Below, one piece after another: positions 9,392-18,324 of a stretch of 64,000 nt of DNA (the first letter of the stretch is position 1; the number at the start of each line of letters is the position of its first letter). The position numbers and the translations under genes are program-made. This DNA comes from Acidovorax defluvii. Lineage in GTDB: Bacteria; Pseudomonadota; Gammaproteobacteria; Burkholderiales; Burkholderiaceae_C. The notes under the pieces are model-generated. The model was not told where the DNA came from. It made no database searches and saw only the letters and a program-made list of their open reading frames with translations. The stretch is from NCBI GenBank assembly GCA_003268905.1, contig QLTU01000007.1, positions 114,553-178,552 on the forward strand. Direction: 5' to 3'.

Positions 9392-9473
9392 GTTTTTTCA
9401 AAGGCAGCGCTCCGCAATCGCATCTGCGCCCGGTATTGCCGCAAGCTTGCCGGTCTGCTTCCTTTGAAAAAAC
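9392..9473 (+). promoter_or_regulatory. Long inverted repeat in the pckG 5' leader
   Basis: Arms GTTTTTTCAAAGGCAGC (9392-9408) and GCTTCCTTTGAAAAAAC (9457-9473) match at 16 of 17 positions. They enclose 48 bases that contain the palindrome GCAAGCTTGC. The structure ends 26 bp before the pckG start, so it could hold back the ribosome-binding site or be an operator. No known riboswitch is recognised. Confidence 0.5.
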
Positions 9474-9499
9474 TGTTTTTCAACTTAGGAAGCTCCCCG

Positions 9500-11374
9500 A
9501 TGAACGCACCCACGATGCAGGGCCTGAATCTCAACGCCCCCGCTTACGTTAAAAACGCCCGCCTGCTCGCCTGGGTAGCCGACATGGTCGCCCTGTGCAA
9601 GCCTGACAGCATTGTCTGGTGCGACGGCTCGAAGGAAGAGTACGACCGCCTGTGCCAGCAGCTGGTAGATGCCGGCACCTTCAAGAAACTGAACCCCGCC
9701 AAGCGCCCCGGGAGCTTCCTGGCCTGCTCCGACCCTTCCGACGTGGCCCGCGTGGAAGACCGCACCTACATCTGCTCGGCCCAGAAGGAAGACGCGGGAC
9801 CAACCAACAACTGGATGGAGCCGGCCCAGATGCGCGCCACGTTGCAGCCGCTGTTTGACGGCTGCATGAAGGGCCGCACCATGTACGTGGTGCCGTTTTC
9901 CATGGGCCCGCTGGGCAGCCACATCGCCCACATCGGCGTGGAGCTGACCGACAGCGCCTACGTGGCCGTGAACCAGCGCCTGATGACCCGCATGGGCAAG
10001 GCCGTGTACGACGTGTTGGGCGTGGACGGCGAGTTCGTGCCCTGCATGCACACCGTGGGCGCCCCGCTGGCCGCTGGCGAGAAGGACACCACCAGCTGGC
10101 CCTGCAACCCCAAGGTCAAGTACATCGTTCACTACCCCGAAACGCGCGAAATCTGGTCGTACGGCTCGGGTTACGGCGGCAACGCGCTGCTGGGCAAGAA
10201 GTGCCTGGCACTGCGCATTGCCTCCACCATGGGCCGCGACCAGGGCTGGCTGGCCGAACACATGCTGATCCTGGGCGTCACCAATCCTGAAGGCAAGAAG
10301 TACCACGTCGCAGCCGCCTTCCCCAGCGCCTGCGGCAAGACCAACTTCTCCATGCTGGTGCCGCCCGAGGCCGGTTTTGCGGGCTGGAAGGTCACCACCA
10401 TTGGCGACGACATCGCCTGGATCAAGCCCCATGCCGACGGCAAGATGTACGCCATCAACCCCGAAGCCGGCTATTTCGGCGTGGCCCCCGGCACCAACAT
10501 GCACACCAACCCCAACTGCATGTTGTCGCTGAACCAGGACGTGATTTTCACCAACGTGGCACTCACCGACGACGGCGACGTGTGGTGGGAAGGCATGGAA
10601 AAAGACGGCGGCGGCATTCCCGCCCACCTGATCGACTGGCAGGGCAAAGACTGGACGCCCGCCATTGCCAAGGAGACCGGCGCCAAGGCCGCGCACCCCA
10701 ATTCGCGCTTCACCGTGGCCGCCACCAACAACCCGGCGCTCGACCCCCAGTGGGATGATGCCAATGGCGTGGCCATCGATGCCTTCATCTTCGGTGGCCG
10801 CCGCTCCACCACCGTGCCGCTGGTGACCGAGGCCCGCACCTGGATGGAAGGCGTGTACATGGCCGCCACCATGGGCAGCGAAACCACTGCCGCCGCCTTT
10901 GGCGCGCAGGGCGTGGTGCGCCGCGACCCGTTCGCCATGCTGCCGTTCTGCGGCTACAACATGAGTGACTACTTCCAGCACTGGCTGGACATGGAGCACA
11001 AGCTCGAAGCCACGGGCCACACCCTGCCCAAGATCTTCTGCGTCAACTGGTTCCGCAAGGGCGAGGACGGCAAGTTCGTCTGGCCCGGTTATGGCGAGAA
11101 CATGCGCGTGCTCAAGTGGATGATCGACCGCATCGAAGGCCAGGCCAAGGGCCAGGACACGATGTTTGGCATTGCTCCGCAATACGCCGAGATCAACTGG
11201 ACGGGCCTGGACTTTAGCGCCCAGCAGTTCCAGACCGTGACCCACATCGACAAGGCCGCCTGGGTGGACGAGCTCAAGCTGCACGATGCGCATTTCGAGC
11301 AACTGGCCTACCACCTGCCCAATGAACTGCTGGAAACCCGGGCCGCCATCGAAAAGCGTCTGGCTGCTATCTGA
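9500..11374 (+). CDS. pckG: Phosphoenolpyruvate carboxykinase (GTP)
   Basis: GTP-dependent PEP carboxykinase, which converts oxaloacetate and GTP to PEP, GDP and CO2 in gluconeogenesis. The protein has 624 residues, typical of this class. The kinase-1a P-loop with the reactive cysteine, PSACGKTN, is at about 275-282, followed by the metal site TIGDDIAW and the nucleotide-binding [13 protein letters not shown]. The ATG at 9500 is chosen because AGGAAGCTC precedes it and it matches the family N-terminus. An upstream GTG at 9347 would run through the inverted-repeat leader. The gene is monocistronic, with a terminator 41 bp after the stop. Confidence 0.97.
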   Translation: MNAPTMQGLNLNAPAYVKNARLLAWVADMVALCKPDSIVWCDGSKEEYDRLCQQLVDAGTFKKLNPAKRPGSFLACSDPSDVARVEDRTYICSAQKEDAGPTNNWMEPAQMRATLQPLFDGCMKGRTMYVVPFSMGPLGSHIAHIGVELTDSAYVAVNQRLMTRMGKAVYDVLGVDGEFVPCMHTVGAPLAAGEKDTTSWPCNPKVKYIVHYPETREIWSYGSGYGGNALLGKKCLALRIASTMGRDQGWLAEHMLILGVTNPEGKKYHVAAAFPSACGKTNFSMLVPPEAGFAGWKVTTIGDDIAWIKPHADGKMYAINPEAGYFGVAPGTNMHTNPNCMLSLNQDVIFTNVALTDDGDVWWEGMEKDGGGIPAHLIDWQGKDWTPAIAKETGAKAAHPNSRFTVAATNNPALDPQWDDANGVAIDAFIFGGRRSTTVPLVTEARTWMEGVYMAATMGSETTAAAFGAQGVVRRDPFAMLPFCGYNMSDYFQHWLDMEHKLEATGHTLPKIFCVNWFRKGEDGKFVWPGYGENMRVLKWMIDRIEGQAKGQDTMFGIAPQYAEINWTGLDFSAQQFQTVTHIDKAAWVDELKLHDAHFEQLAYHLPNELLETRAAIEKRLAAI

Positions 11375-11415
11375 TTACCGGCGCACGCGCCCTCGCAGGG
11401 TTCGTGCAGTGTGCA

Positions 11416-11453
11416 AAACCGCCCGCCCGCCTTGGGGCGTGGCGGTTTTTTTT
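11416..11453 (+). terminator. Intrinsic terminator of pckG
   Basis: Stem AAACCGCC / GGCGGTTT with an inner GC stem, followed by eight T. Confidence 0.85.
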
Positions 11454-11563
11454 ATGGCACCGCCCCTGGCTCCCGCGAGCGCCCAAAAAAATGCCGTGGA
11501 CCATGGCCACGGCATTTGTCGCTGCGCTGCCAGACGGTGTCCGGCACACGGTGTGTGCAGAAC

Positions 11564-12007
11564 TCAGTAGTATTTGTTTCCGAGGTCCCGCGTGGCCGCG
11601 GCACTCATGGCGCGGCTCAGGTCGGCCATGATTCGGGCGTCCTGCAGGGCAGCGTTCCAGGTGCGCAGGTCTTCAGCGGCCTGGCGGCGGCTTTCCATCC
11701 AGGCCTCGTAGCCATTGCGCAGCACAACCGACGCGCGGCGGGCGGGCTTGGCAAACACCGCAATGGCCATGAATACCACCGCCCAAAGCACCATCCAAGC
11801 GGCCATCAAGTGGCCATCGCCCCAAGTGTCGATCACCTGGTTGGCAACCACCACCAACGCGGCAACCACCGCCGCCAGCATCAGCGAGGCCGCACCGCGT
11901 GCGCCGTCAAAGCCTGCGGCAAAATTCTTCAGTGCCGCGATGGCGTTTTCGGCCCGGACCACGCCGGGGTGCTGTGTGGGGTAATCCACGTGTGCAAAAC
12001 TGGTCAT
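11564..12007 (-). CDS. Two-span membrane protein, unknown function
   Basis: A 147-residue protein with a polar N-terminal helix (about 1-35), two adjacent hydrophobic segments (about 40-60 and 66-88, MLAAVVAALVVVANQVI and AAWMVLWAVVFMAIAVFA) and a charged helical C-terminus. ATG 12007 is preferred over an in-frame ATG at 12088 because GGGACC lies before it and the upstream extension would cover the divergent promoter. It is transcribed away from a LysR regulator, and two fused palindromes lie between them, so it is a plausible target of that regulator. I do not recognise a named family. Confidence 0.75.
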   Translation of the reverse strand: MTSFAHVDYPTQHPGVVRAENAIAALKNFAAGFDGARGAASLMLAAVVAALVVVANQVIDTWGDGHLMAAWMVLWAVVFMAIAVFAKPARRASVVLRNGYEAWMESRRQAAEDLRTWNAALQDARIMADLSRAMSAAATRDLGNKYY

Positions 12008-12064
12008 ATTTGAGGTCCCTTTCCAAACGCTTTTGGCGAGATTGCCGGGCGATGGGGTGATATT

Positions 12065-12087
12065 AGGGTTTACCCTGAATGCATTCA
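12065..12087. promoter_or_regulatory. Two abutting palindromes in a divergent LysR promoter region
   Basis: AGGGTTTACCCT (12065-12076, dyad with TT centre) shares its last T with the perfect palindrome TGAATGCATTCA (12076-12087). The pair lies between a LysR gene and the divergent membrane gene. It is a likely operator, although which sequence the LysR protein reads is unknown. Confidence 0.55.
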
Positions 12088-12136
12088 AGTTTATATTGTG
12101 AATTGAGATTATTCATGTGAGTGATACTTTGACTGC

Positions 12137-13117
12137 ATGGTCCCTGTTAATTTCCGCTCCCTTGACCTGAACCTGTTGCGCGTCTTTGACGAGGTGATGG
12201 CAGAGCGCAGCCTGACGCGGGCTGCGCACAAGCTGTCGCTCACGCAGCCAGCAGTGAGCAACGCGCTGCGGCGACTGCGCGAAGTGCTGGGTGACGACCT
12301 GGTGGTGCGCAGCGGTCACGGCGTGGAGCCCACCCAACGGGCCTTGGCACTGTGGCCCCCGGTACGCGAAGCCTTGGCGCAATTGCAGGAGTCGCTGGCG
12401 CCCGGCCTGTTTGAGCCCACCACTGCCACATCCACTTTTGTGCTGGCCATGTCTGACGCCACCGCGGCCACGCTGGTGCCCGGGCTGGTGGAGATGATGG
12501 AGCGCGAGGCCCCCGGCATTTCCGTGCGGGTGGTTCCACTCACCACCCGCGATCCCCGCCGCCTGCTTGAGGAAGAATCCGCCGACATGGCCGTGGGCTA
12601 CTTTCCTGCCGTGCTGGCCGACCTGACGGCGCGGGCCCAGTCGGGGAGCGTGATCGCCTTTGACAGCAGGCGCATCTACGACGGCGAATATGTGTGCGTG
12701 ATGCGCCAGGGCCATCCGCTGGCCAACTCGCCGCTGACGCTGGACCAGTTTTGCGCGTCCCGCCACATGCTGGTGAGCTTTTCCGGGCGCCCGTTTGGCT
12801 TCATCGACGAGGCCCTTGCATCGCTGGGGCGCGTGCGGCGTGTGGTGCTCACCGTCAACCAGTTTTTCACTGCGGGGCGGGTGGTGGCCAGCTCTGACTT
12901 GCTCACCGTGCTGCCGCGGCACTTCGTGCCCGTTACCGGCATCGCCGACGCCCTGGTGCTGCGCCCCTTGCCCCTGGATGTGCCCGCGGTGCATGTGGAT
13001 GCCCTGTGGCGTCGGCGCGGCCCCCAGCAGGCGGCCATCAACTGGTTGCTGCTGGCGCTGGCACGCGCTGCACGGCGCACCTTTCCCCAACAGGCGGGCC
13101 CCGCCGCCGTAGACTGA
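12137..13117 (+). CDS. LysR-family transcriptional regulator
   Basis: A 326-residue LysR regulator. The N-terminal winged helix-turn-helix is RSLDLNLLRVFDEVMAERSLTRAA...LTQPAVSNALRRLREVLGDDL (about 6-65), followed by a substrate-binding domain of two alpha/beta lobes. The N-terminus is of the NodD/LeuO-like type that reads RSxDLNLLxVF. It is divergent from the membrane gene at 11564-12007 and only 7 bp upstream of a metallophosphoesterase, so it may be co-transcribed with the latter. The effector is not predictable from the sequence. Confidence 0.92.
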   Translation: MVPVNFRSLDLNLLRVFDEVMAERSLTRAAHKLSLTQPAVSNALRRLREVLGDDLVVRSGHGVEPTQRALALWPPVREALAQLQESLAPGLFEPTTATSTFVLAMSDATAATLVPGLVEMMEREAPGISVRVVPLTTRDPRRLLEEESADMAVGYFPAVLADLTARAQSGSVIAFDSRRIYDGEYVCVMRQGHPLANSPLTLDQFCASRHMLVSFSGRPFGFIDEALASLGRVRRVVLTVNQFFTAGRVVASSDLLTVLPRHFVPVTGIADALVLRPLPLDVPAVHVDALWRRRGPQQAAINWLLLALARAARRTFPQQAGPAAVD

Positions 13118-13124
13118 CCCCGCC

Positions 13125-13970
13125 ATGAAGATACAGCTGCTGTCCGACCTGCACCTGGAGGCGCATCCCCAGTTCACGCCCGAGCCCGCCCCCGCGGCCG
13201 ATGTGCTGGTGCTGGCGGGCGACATCGGCTCTTACCAGGAGGGCGGGCTGCTCGCCGACACGTCATTCGGCCTGGAGCGCTTTTCCCCCTTGCCGCAATT
13301 TGCTGGCTGGCCTGTGCCGGTGCTGTTGGTGCCCGGGAACCATGAATACGACGCACAGGATTTCGACGCCGCACATCACCGGTTGCGCACGGTCTGCGAC
13401 CAGCTCGGCATTGCGTGGCTGGAGCGCGAAACGCTGGTGCTGGACGGCGTGCGTTTTGTTGGCACCACGCTCTGGAGCGACTTCGATGCCCTGGCAGACC
13501 ACGAAAACAGCACCGATCTCACGCGTAGCCTGAAGCTGCGCGACAAGGCGTTTCGCGCCGCCAACTTTTACCTGCGCAAAACCGGCGCAACACGCGATGG
13601 CGAGCCCTTTCTGGCAGAGCAGGTGCGCACGCAGGCGCTGCTGTGCCAGCAATGGTTGCGTGACGCGCTCGCCCGTCCGCACCCCGGGCCCACGGTGGCA
13701 GTGACCCACTTTGCACCCAGCTTGCGCAGTGCCGATCCACGCTATGGGCTGGTGCCCGGCACGGCCGGCTTTTGCAATGCCCTGGACGAGTTGTTGCCCC
13801 TGGCGCAACTGTGGCTGCACGGGCACCTGCACGCACCCAGCGACTACACGGTGGGCGGCACCGACGAGCATGGTGCGCCCTGGCAGTGCCGCGTAGTGGC
13901 CAATCCACTGGGATATGCACGCAAGGGAGAACAGGATTTGTTCCAGGCGCAGTGCTGCATTTCCGTATGA
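13125..13970 (+). CDS. Calcineurin-like metallophosphoesterase
   Basis: A 281-residue metallophosphoesterase with the full set of metal-binding motifs: SDLHLE at 6-11, LAGDIG, PGNHEY, THFAPS and GHLHAP. No signal peptide or membrane span is present, so it is cytoplasmic. The substrate could be a nucleotide, cyclic nucleotide or phosphoprotein and cannot be read from the sequence. It starts 7 bp after the LysR stop, which suggests one transcript. Confidence 0.9.
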   Translation: MKIQLLSDLHLEAHPQFTPEPAPAADVLVLAGDIGSYQEGGLLADTSFGLERFSPLPQFAGWPVPVLLVPGNHEYDAQDFDAAHHRLRTVCDQLGIAWLERETLVLDGVRFVGTTLWSDFDALADHENSTDLTRSLKLRDKAFRAANFYLRKTGATRDGEPFLAEQVRTQALLCQQWLRDALARPHPGPTVAVTHFAPSLRSADPRYGLVPGTAGFCNALDELLPLAQLWLHGHLHAPSDYTVGGTDEHGAPWQCRVVANPLGYARKGEQDLFQAQCCISV

Positions 13971-14078
13971 TGGGCGCAGGCTGACACCCTTTCCGAGCGC
14001 ACGAGAAAACCTGGCACAGGTGAAAACAACATCCGCGGGCGCAGATTAGCCTGATCCATTCATTCTGGAGAACACACC

Positions 14079-14501
14079 ATGAACATCCTGCTTGCTATCG
14101 ATGGCAGCGCGTACACCAAGAAAATGCTGGCCTATCTTGCAACCCATGAAGAGTTGCTGGGCGGCACCCACGAATACACCGTGCTGACCGTGCAGATGCC
14201 CCTGCCCACCCGCGCCCGCGCCGCGCTGGGCAAGGAAATGGTGGACACCTACCACGCCGAGGAAGCCGAGAAAATTCTCGCTCCGGTGTGCAAGTTTTTG
14301 GCGCGGCACGGCGTGCAGCCCAAGCGCAGCGTCAAGGTCGGCCCGGTGGGTGAAACCATTGCAAAGGTTGCCGACACAGGCAAGTTCGACCTGCTGGTGA
14401 TGGGCTCGCATGGCCATGGTGCCATCGCCACGCTGGTGATGGGCTCGGTCACCACCCAGGTGCTGGCCCACTGCAAGGTGCCCCTGCTGATCGTGCGCTA
14501 A
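14079..14501 (+). CDS. Universal stress protein, UspA family, single domain
   Basis: A 140-residue UspA-fold protein. The C-terminal nucleotide-binding pattern G-x2-G-x9-G-S/T is present (GSHGHGAIATLVMGSVT), so it belongs to the ATP-binding subgroup. The start has CTGGAGAA eight bases upstream. It is monocistronic with a strong terminator 20 bp after the stop. The stress or redox signal is not evident. Confidence 0.92.
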   Translation: MNILLAIDGSAYTKKMLAYLATHEELLGGTHEYTVLTVQMPLPTRARAALGKEMVDTYHAEEAEKILAPVCKFLARHGVQPKRSVKVGPVGETIAKVADTGKFDLLVMGSHGHGAIATLVMGSVTTQVLAHCKVPLLIVR

Positions 14502-14520
14502 GGCGGTTGCGCCCCCAACC

Positions 14521-14548
14521 AAGCCCTGTCCTGACAGGGCTTTTTTTC
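14521..14548 (+). terminator. Intrinsic terminator of the universal stress gene
   Basis: AAGCCCTGTC / GACAGGGCTT stem followed by a T tract. Confidence 0.9.
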
Positions 14549-14577
14549 GCCCCGAAATTACCATTCAGTTATAGAAT

Positions 14578-14609
14578 AACCATATGGTTTACATTGAAAC
14601 CAATTGGTT
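14578..14609. promoter_or_regulatory. Two perfect 12-bp palindromes upstream of the fasciclin operon
   Basis: AACCATATGGTT (14578-14589) and AACCAATTGGTT (14598-14609) have centres exactly 20 bp apart, two helical turns, a typical arrangement for a cooperative dimeric repressor. The half-site ATTGGTT recurs 17 bp upstream of the TetR gene start (16883-16889, in TTGGTTCCAA). The nearby TetR protein is therefore the best candidate binder. Confidence 0.65.
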
Positions 14610-14669
14610 ATACATTCGCGCCACGCCCATCCTGGCGTGTCATCTCCACCCATCCGAGAGGAACGAACC

Positions 14670-15125
14670 ATGAAAAAGACCCTGATTGCTATCGCCTTGA
14701 CTGCAGGCGCCACGTTCACCGCCATGGCACAAGACATCGTTGACACCGCCGTGAAGGCGGGCAACTTCAAGACCCTGGTGGCTGCGGTGCAGGCCGCTGG
14801 TCTGGTGGACACCTTGAAGGGCCCCGGCCCGTTCACGGTATTTGCGCCCACCGACGAAGCGTTTGCCAAGATTCCCAAGGCCACCCTCGATGGCCTGCTG
14901 GCCGACAAGGCGGCGCTGTCCAAAGTGCTGACCTATCACGTGGTGTCCGGCAAGGTCATGGCCAAGGATGTGAAGGCCGGCAGGGTCAAGACCGTTCAGG
15001 GCCAGGACCTCACGGTGACCACCAACATGGGCGTGATGGTGGACCAGTCCAAGGTCATCGCCACCGACGTGGCCGCCAGCAATGGCGTGATCCACGCCAT
15101 CGACACCGTGCTGATGCCCAAGTAA
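14670..15125 (+). CDS. Secreted fasciclin (FAS1) domain protein
   Basis: A 151-residue protein with a Sec signal peptide ([22 protein letters not shown], cleavage probably after AMA) and one FAS1 domain. The conserved FAS1 blocks are visible: [15 protein letters not shown] (H1), [10 protein letters not shown], and the C-terminal [17 protein letters not shown]1 proteins are extracellular adhesion or matrix proteins. The ATG at 14670 follows GAGGAACG. It is followed after 51 bp by a two-domain FAS1 lipoprotein, so the pair is probably one operon behind the two palindromes upstream. The specific ligand is unknown. Confidence 0.92.
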   Translation: MKKTLIAIALTAGATFTAMAQDIVDTAVKAGNFKTLVAAVQAAGLVDTLKGPGPFTVFAPTDEAFAKIPKATLDGLLADKAALSKVLTYHVVSGKVMAKDVKAGRVKTVQGQDLTVTTNMGVMVDQSKVIATDVAASNGVIHAIDTVLMPK

Positions 15126-15176
15126 GCGCTGGCCCCGTTCTTTTCACCGACCGACCATTCGCGAGGAGAAGCCACC

Positions 15177-16115
15177 ATGAAAACCGCATTCAACCGCCGT
15201 ACCGTTATATTGGCCGCCGCCCTGGGCGCTGGCACCACCTTGTTGCAAGCCTGCGGGGGCGGCGATGACGAACCCCAGCGCAACATCGTTGAGCTGGCGA
15301 AAAACACCCCCGAACTGAGCATCCTGGTGGAAGCCGTGGTGGCCGCCGATCTGGCCGCCACCCTGAGCACCGGCACGCTCACGGTGTTTGCGCCCACCAA
15401 CGCGGCCTTCGCTGCGCTGCTGACCGAACTCGGCGTGAGCAAGGAGGCCTTGCTGGCCAACAAGCCACTGCTGACGGCGGTGCTGACCTACCACGTGCTC
15501 GGCAGCACCGTGGCGCGGGCCGACGTGCCACTGGGCAAGGCAATCACCCCGGTATCGGGTGGCTTCTTCAAGATCGAATCCAATAACGGCCTCAAGATTA
15601 CCGATGGCCGCAACCGCGTAAGCACCATCACCGCCACCGACATCCAGGCCAGCAACGGTGTGGTGCACCTGGTGGACCGCGTGCTGCTGCCAGCCGACAA
15701 GGACATTGTGGCCACCGCTTCGGCGCTGCCCGACTTCAGCATCCTGGTCGAGGCCGTGGTAGCCGCAGGCCTGGCGAGCACCTTGCAGGGCACGGGCCCG
15801 TTTACCGTGTTTGCGCCCACCAACGCAGCGTTTGCCGCACTGCTGACCGAGCTGGGCGTCAGCAAGGCCGATTTGCTGGCCAATACGGCTCTGCTGACCA
15901 AGGTGCTGACCTACCACGTGGTTCCGGCGCGCGTGCTCAAGGCCGAGGTGCCCGTCAACACCGCCATCACCACCGTGCAGGGCCAGAGTTTCACCGTGAA
16001 CTCCAGCCTGGTCATCACCGACCAGAACATGCGCACCAGCAGCATCGTGGCCACCGACGTATTTACCAGCAATGGCGTAATTCACGTGGTGGACAAGGTG
16101 ATCCTGCCCAAGTGA
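15177..16115 (+). CDS. Lipoprotein with two tandem fasciclin (FAS1) domains
   Basis: A 312-residue exported protein. The N-terminus carries a twin-arginine-like NRRTVILAAALG and a lipobox LLQAC, so it is probably a lipoprotein anchored by Cys near residue 25. Two FAS1 repeats follow (about 35-170 and 175-312). Each has VFAPTNAAFAALLTELGVSK and a C-terminal NGVxHxVD block, and both match the preceding single-domain gene. The near-identical VFAPTNAAFA blocks show a recent internal duplication. A strong terminator lies 28 bp after the stop. Confidence 0.92.
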   Translation: MKTAFNRRTVILAAALGAGTTLLQACGGGDDEPQRNIVELAKNTPELSILVEAVVAADLAATLSTGTLTVFAPTNAAFAALLTELGVSKEALLANKPLLTAVLTYHVLGSTVARADVPLGKAITPVSGGFFKIESNNGLKITDGRNRVSTITATDIQASNGVVHLVDRVLLPADKDIVATASALPDFSILVEAVVAAGLASTLQGTGPFTVFAPTNAAFAALLTELGVSKADLLANTALLTKVLTYHVVPARVLKAEVPVNTAITTVQGQSFTVNSSLVITDQNMRTSSIVATDVFTSNGVIHVVDKVILPK

Positions 16116-16143
16116 GTCGGGTGACTCTGACCCCCATCGCAAA

Positions 16144-16174
16144 AGAGCCCGGCATGCCGGGCTCTTTTTTTTTT
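16144..16174 (+). terminator. Intrinsic terminator of the fasciclin operon
   Basis: AGAGCCCGGC / GCCGGGCTCT stem followed by ten T. Confidence 0.92.
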
Positions 16175-16250
16175 GGGTGGAAACCGCGCAATTACGGGAT
16201 GCGGGGTGCGGGTTGTGTGCGTACGCCGTCAGCGCGACTTTTGCATGCCG

Positions 16251-16865
16251 TTAGCGCGCGGCCAGCCCTTCAAAGCAGGTGCGCACCACCAGGTCGACGA
16301 CTTCTGCGTCCGAATACTGGCCGCCCTCCTTGAGGAACCCCACCACCGGATCGCACGCGCGGGCAAACAGGGTGTACAGCACCACCAGCGGCGGCAGCGC
16401 CGGGTTGATAAAGCCTTGCGCCTGCGCTTCGGTGATCCATTGCCCGATCTGGTCACTCACGGTCACCAGCCCGTCCAGGTAGTGCTTGTTGGCCATGAGC
16501 ACCGCCCGCAGGCTGGAGTTGCGGCTGGGCAGCAGCGGCATTTCGTTGGTGATCAGCCGCTCCAGCGACCAGCGCACCAAGTCTCGCAGCTTGTCCTGGG
16601 GCGGCATGTCTGTGGGCAAGGTGTCGAGGTAGGCACGCACACGCCCAAGAATCTGGATCATGGCGGCGCAGCACAGGTCTTCCTTGCTGGCGAAATGCTT
16701 GTAAAGGCTGGCCTTGGCAATGCCCACCGCGTTGGCGACATCGTCCATCGTCATCGCATCGAAAGACTTTTCGCCCAGCAGGCGGCAAGTGGACTGCAGG
16801 ATGGCGTCTTCACGCGCCAGGTGCATTTGTTCCTTGAAGGAGACCTTGGGTTTCAGCGTTTGCAT
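16251..16865 (-). CDS. TetR-family transcriptional regulator
   Basis: A 204-residue TetR repressor. The N-terminal helix-turn-helix is seen at about 22-65 (DAILQSTCRLLGEKSFDAMTMDDVANAVGIAKASLYKHFASKEDL). The C-terminal helical ligand domain is of the AcrR-C type. It faces the fasciclin operon tail to tail. Its upstream region contains TTGGTTCCAA and the half-site ATTGGTT, which is shared with the palindromes before the fasciclin genes. Autoregulation and control of that operon are inferred. Confidence 0.92.
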   Translation of the reverse strand: MQTLKPKVSFKEQMHLAREDAILQSTCRLLGEKSFDAMTMDDVANAVGIAKASLYKHFASKEDLCCAAMIQILGRVRAYLDTLPTDMPPQDKLRDLVRWSLERLITNEMPLLPSRNSSLRAVLMANKHYLDGLVTVSDQIGQWITEAQAQGFINPALPPLVVLYTLFARACDPVVGFLKEGGQYSDAEVVDLVVRTCFEGLAAR

Positions 16866-17022
16866 GCCCGCATTTTATACGCATTGGTTCCAAAACAACT
16901 TAACAGTTGCACTACAACCACGTCGTTCACTTTTCAATCGCATCCTGAACGGCTTGGGGCCCTGCGAACGCTGTGCACCAACGCCCTGCGCGGGCCCGGT
17001 GCCTGAAAACGTGTTCACGATC

Positions 17023-17934
17023 TCAGGCAACAAGCGCCTGGGCGGCGGCGCCGGTCAGGGCCGCTGTCAGGGCGTCGAGCAGTTCCGATTCCAGGTTCCA
17101 GCAATGCCAATACAGCTCGATGGACAGGGCGCGGCCGGGGGCCAGGTCCACCATGGAGCCGTCGGCCAGGGCGCCCCGTGCCAGCAGCTCGGGCACCACC
17201 CCCACCGCCCAGCCCGCAGCCACGGCCCGCATCTGGCCCTCTGCGCTGGGCACGAAAAGGTGGTTGAGCGCCACCCGCTTGAGCCCGAACGCGCGCGCCA
17301 CAAACTCGGAGGCCATGTCATCCTTGCGGTTGAACGACAAAAACGACACCTCACGAAAGTTGTGCGGCGTCAGCCCTTGCGGCAAATACTGCTGCGCAAA
17401 TGCAGCCGAGGCCACCGCCACATAGGGCATTGCCCCCAGCGGCACCATCTTGCAGCCGCGCAGCGCCTGCTTGAGCGTGGTGACGCAGCCCAACACCTGC
17501 CCCGAGCGCAGCCATTCCTGGGTGAAATCCTGGTCGTCCACGATGATTTCCAGCGGCAAACGCTGTCGCACCAGATCGTGCAGGGCACCCATGGCCCAGG
17601 TGGCGATGCTGTCGGCATTGATGGCGATCGAGATGCGCTCATCCTCGCGCGTGCCTCCCGGCGCGCTGGGGGCCAGCTCCTGCAGGTCACGCTCCAGGTC
17701 TGCGCGCAGCAGGCGCATTTGCTTGGTGTGCTTGAGCAGCAACTGCCCCGCCGAGGTCGGCCGCAGCGGCCGGCTGCGCACGATAAGCACCGAGCCCACC
17801 TGCGCCTCCAGCGCCCGCAGGCGCTGCGACACCGCCGATTGCGTGACATTCAGGCGCTGGGCGGCGCGCTCGAAACCGCCCTCTTCCACGATGGCGGCAA
17901 GGCATTCCAGGGCGGCGGGATCAAAGGTGCTCAT
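17023..17934 (-). CDS. argP: LysR-family regulator, ArgP/IciA type
   Basis: A 303-residue LysR protein whose DNA-binding domain closely follows ArgP: DPAALECLAAIVEEGGFERAAQRLNVTQSAVSQRLRALE, then VRSRPLRPTSAGQ. ArgP controls arginine/lysine export (argO/lysE) and related genes in other bacteria. No lysE or argO neighbour is present; the divergent neighbour is dadA, beyond a large inverted-repeat element. A role in amino-acid control is therefore plausible but unproven, and the symbol is by family resemblance only. Confidence 0.82.
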   Translation of the reverse strand: MSTFDPAALECLAAIVEEGGFERAAQRLNVTQSAVSQRLRALEAQVGSVLIVRSRPLRPTSAGQLLLKHTKQMRLLRADLERDLQELAPSAPGGTREDERISIAINADSIATWAMGALHDLVRQRLPLEIIVDDQDFTQEWLRSGQVLGCVTTLKQALRGCKMVPLGAMPYVAVASAAFAQQYLPQGLTPHNFREVSFLSFNRKDDMASEFVARAFGLKRVALNHLFVPSAEGQMRAVAAGWAVGVVPELLARGALADGSMVDLAPGRALSIELYWHCWNLESELLDALTAALTGAAAQALVA

Positions 17935-18052
17935 GGTCTTTCAGCTCGCGCAAAAAGGGGAAGTCGTGCAGCGCGCTTTATTAGGTGCACTGATGTTTTT
18001 GGAGTAAGTTTAATTTTGCTTTTAGTTGCCGGCAATGTCACGGACACTGCAT

Positions 18053-18321
18053 GAGAGCGTGTTGTGCACTTTGACTTGCCCGCGTTGGCCCCAGAGGATG
18101 GTGATCGCAAGGCGCAGTGCGCCGCCAAGGCCCGTGCCTTGGCAAGCGCTGCAACGCGGCGGGCGCCTGCCTCTGGGGCCAACCCGGAGGGAAAGCCGGG
18201 GAAAGGCCCGGCCACGTTGTTGCAGGCCGCTTGCAGTATCCACACTGCGGCGCGTCCTGCGCCTGGTTGCCGGGCCTTTCCCCGGCTTTCGCGGGCACAT
18301 CAAAGTGCACAACACGCTCTC
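18053..18321. repeat. 269-bp nested inverted-repeat element upstream of dadA
   Basis: The outer arms are 18053-18084 and 18290-18321: 32 bp with two mismatches, beginning GAGAGCGTGTTGTGCACTTT. Inside are arms 18085-18096 / 18171-18182 (TTGGCCCCAGAG, perfect) and 18191-18211 / 18270-18290 (21 bp, perfect, GAAAGCCGGGGAAAGG...). Hairpins GCCAAGGC/GCCTTGGC (18124-18143) and GGCGCA/TGCGCC (18111-18123) also occur. Nearly the whole stretch can fold into a branched hairpin ending 3 bp before the dadA start. No transposase is present. It looks like a non-autonomous element or structured regulatory DNA. Confidence 0.85.
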
Positions 18322-18324
18322 TCT

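Noticed and set aside
9485..11314. 609-aa frame opposite pckG
   Set aside because: Antisense shadow; the pckG motifs are on the plus strand.
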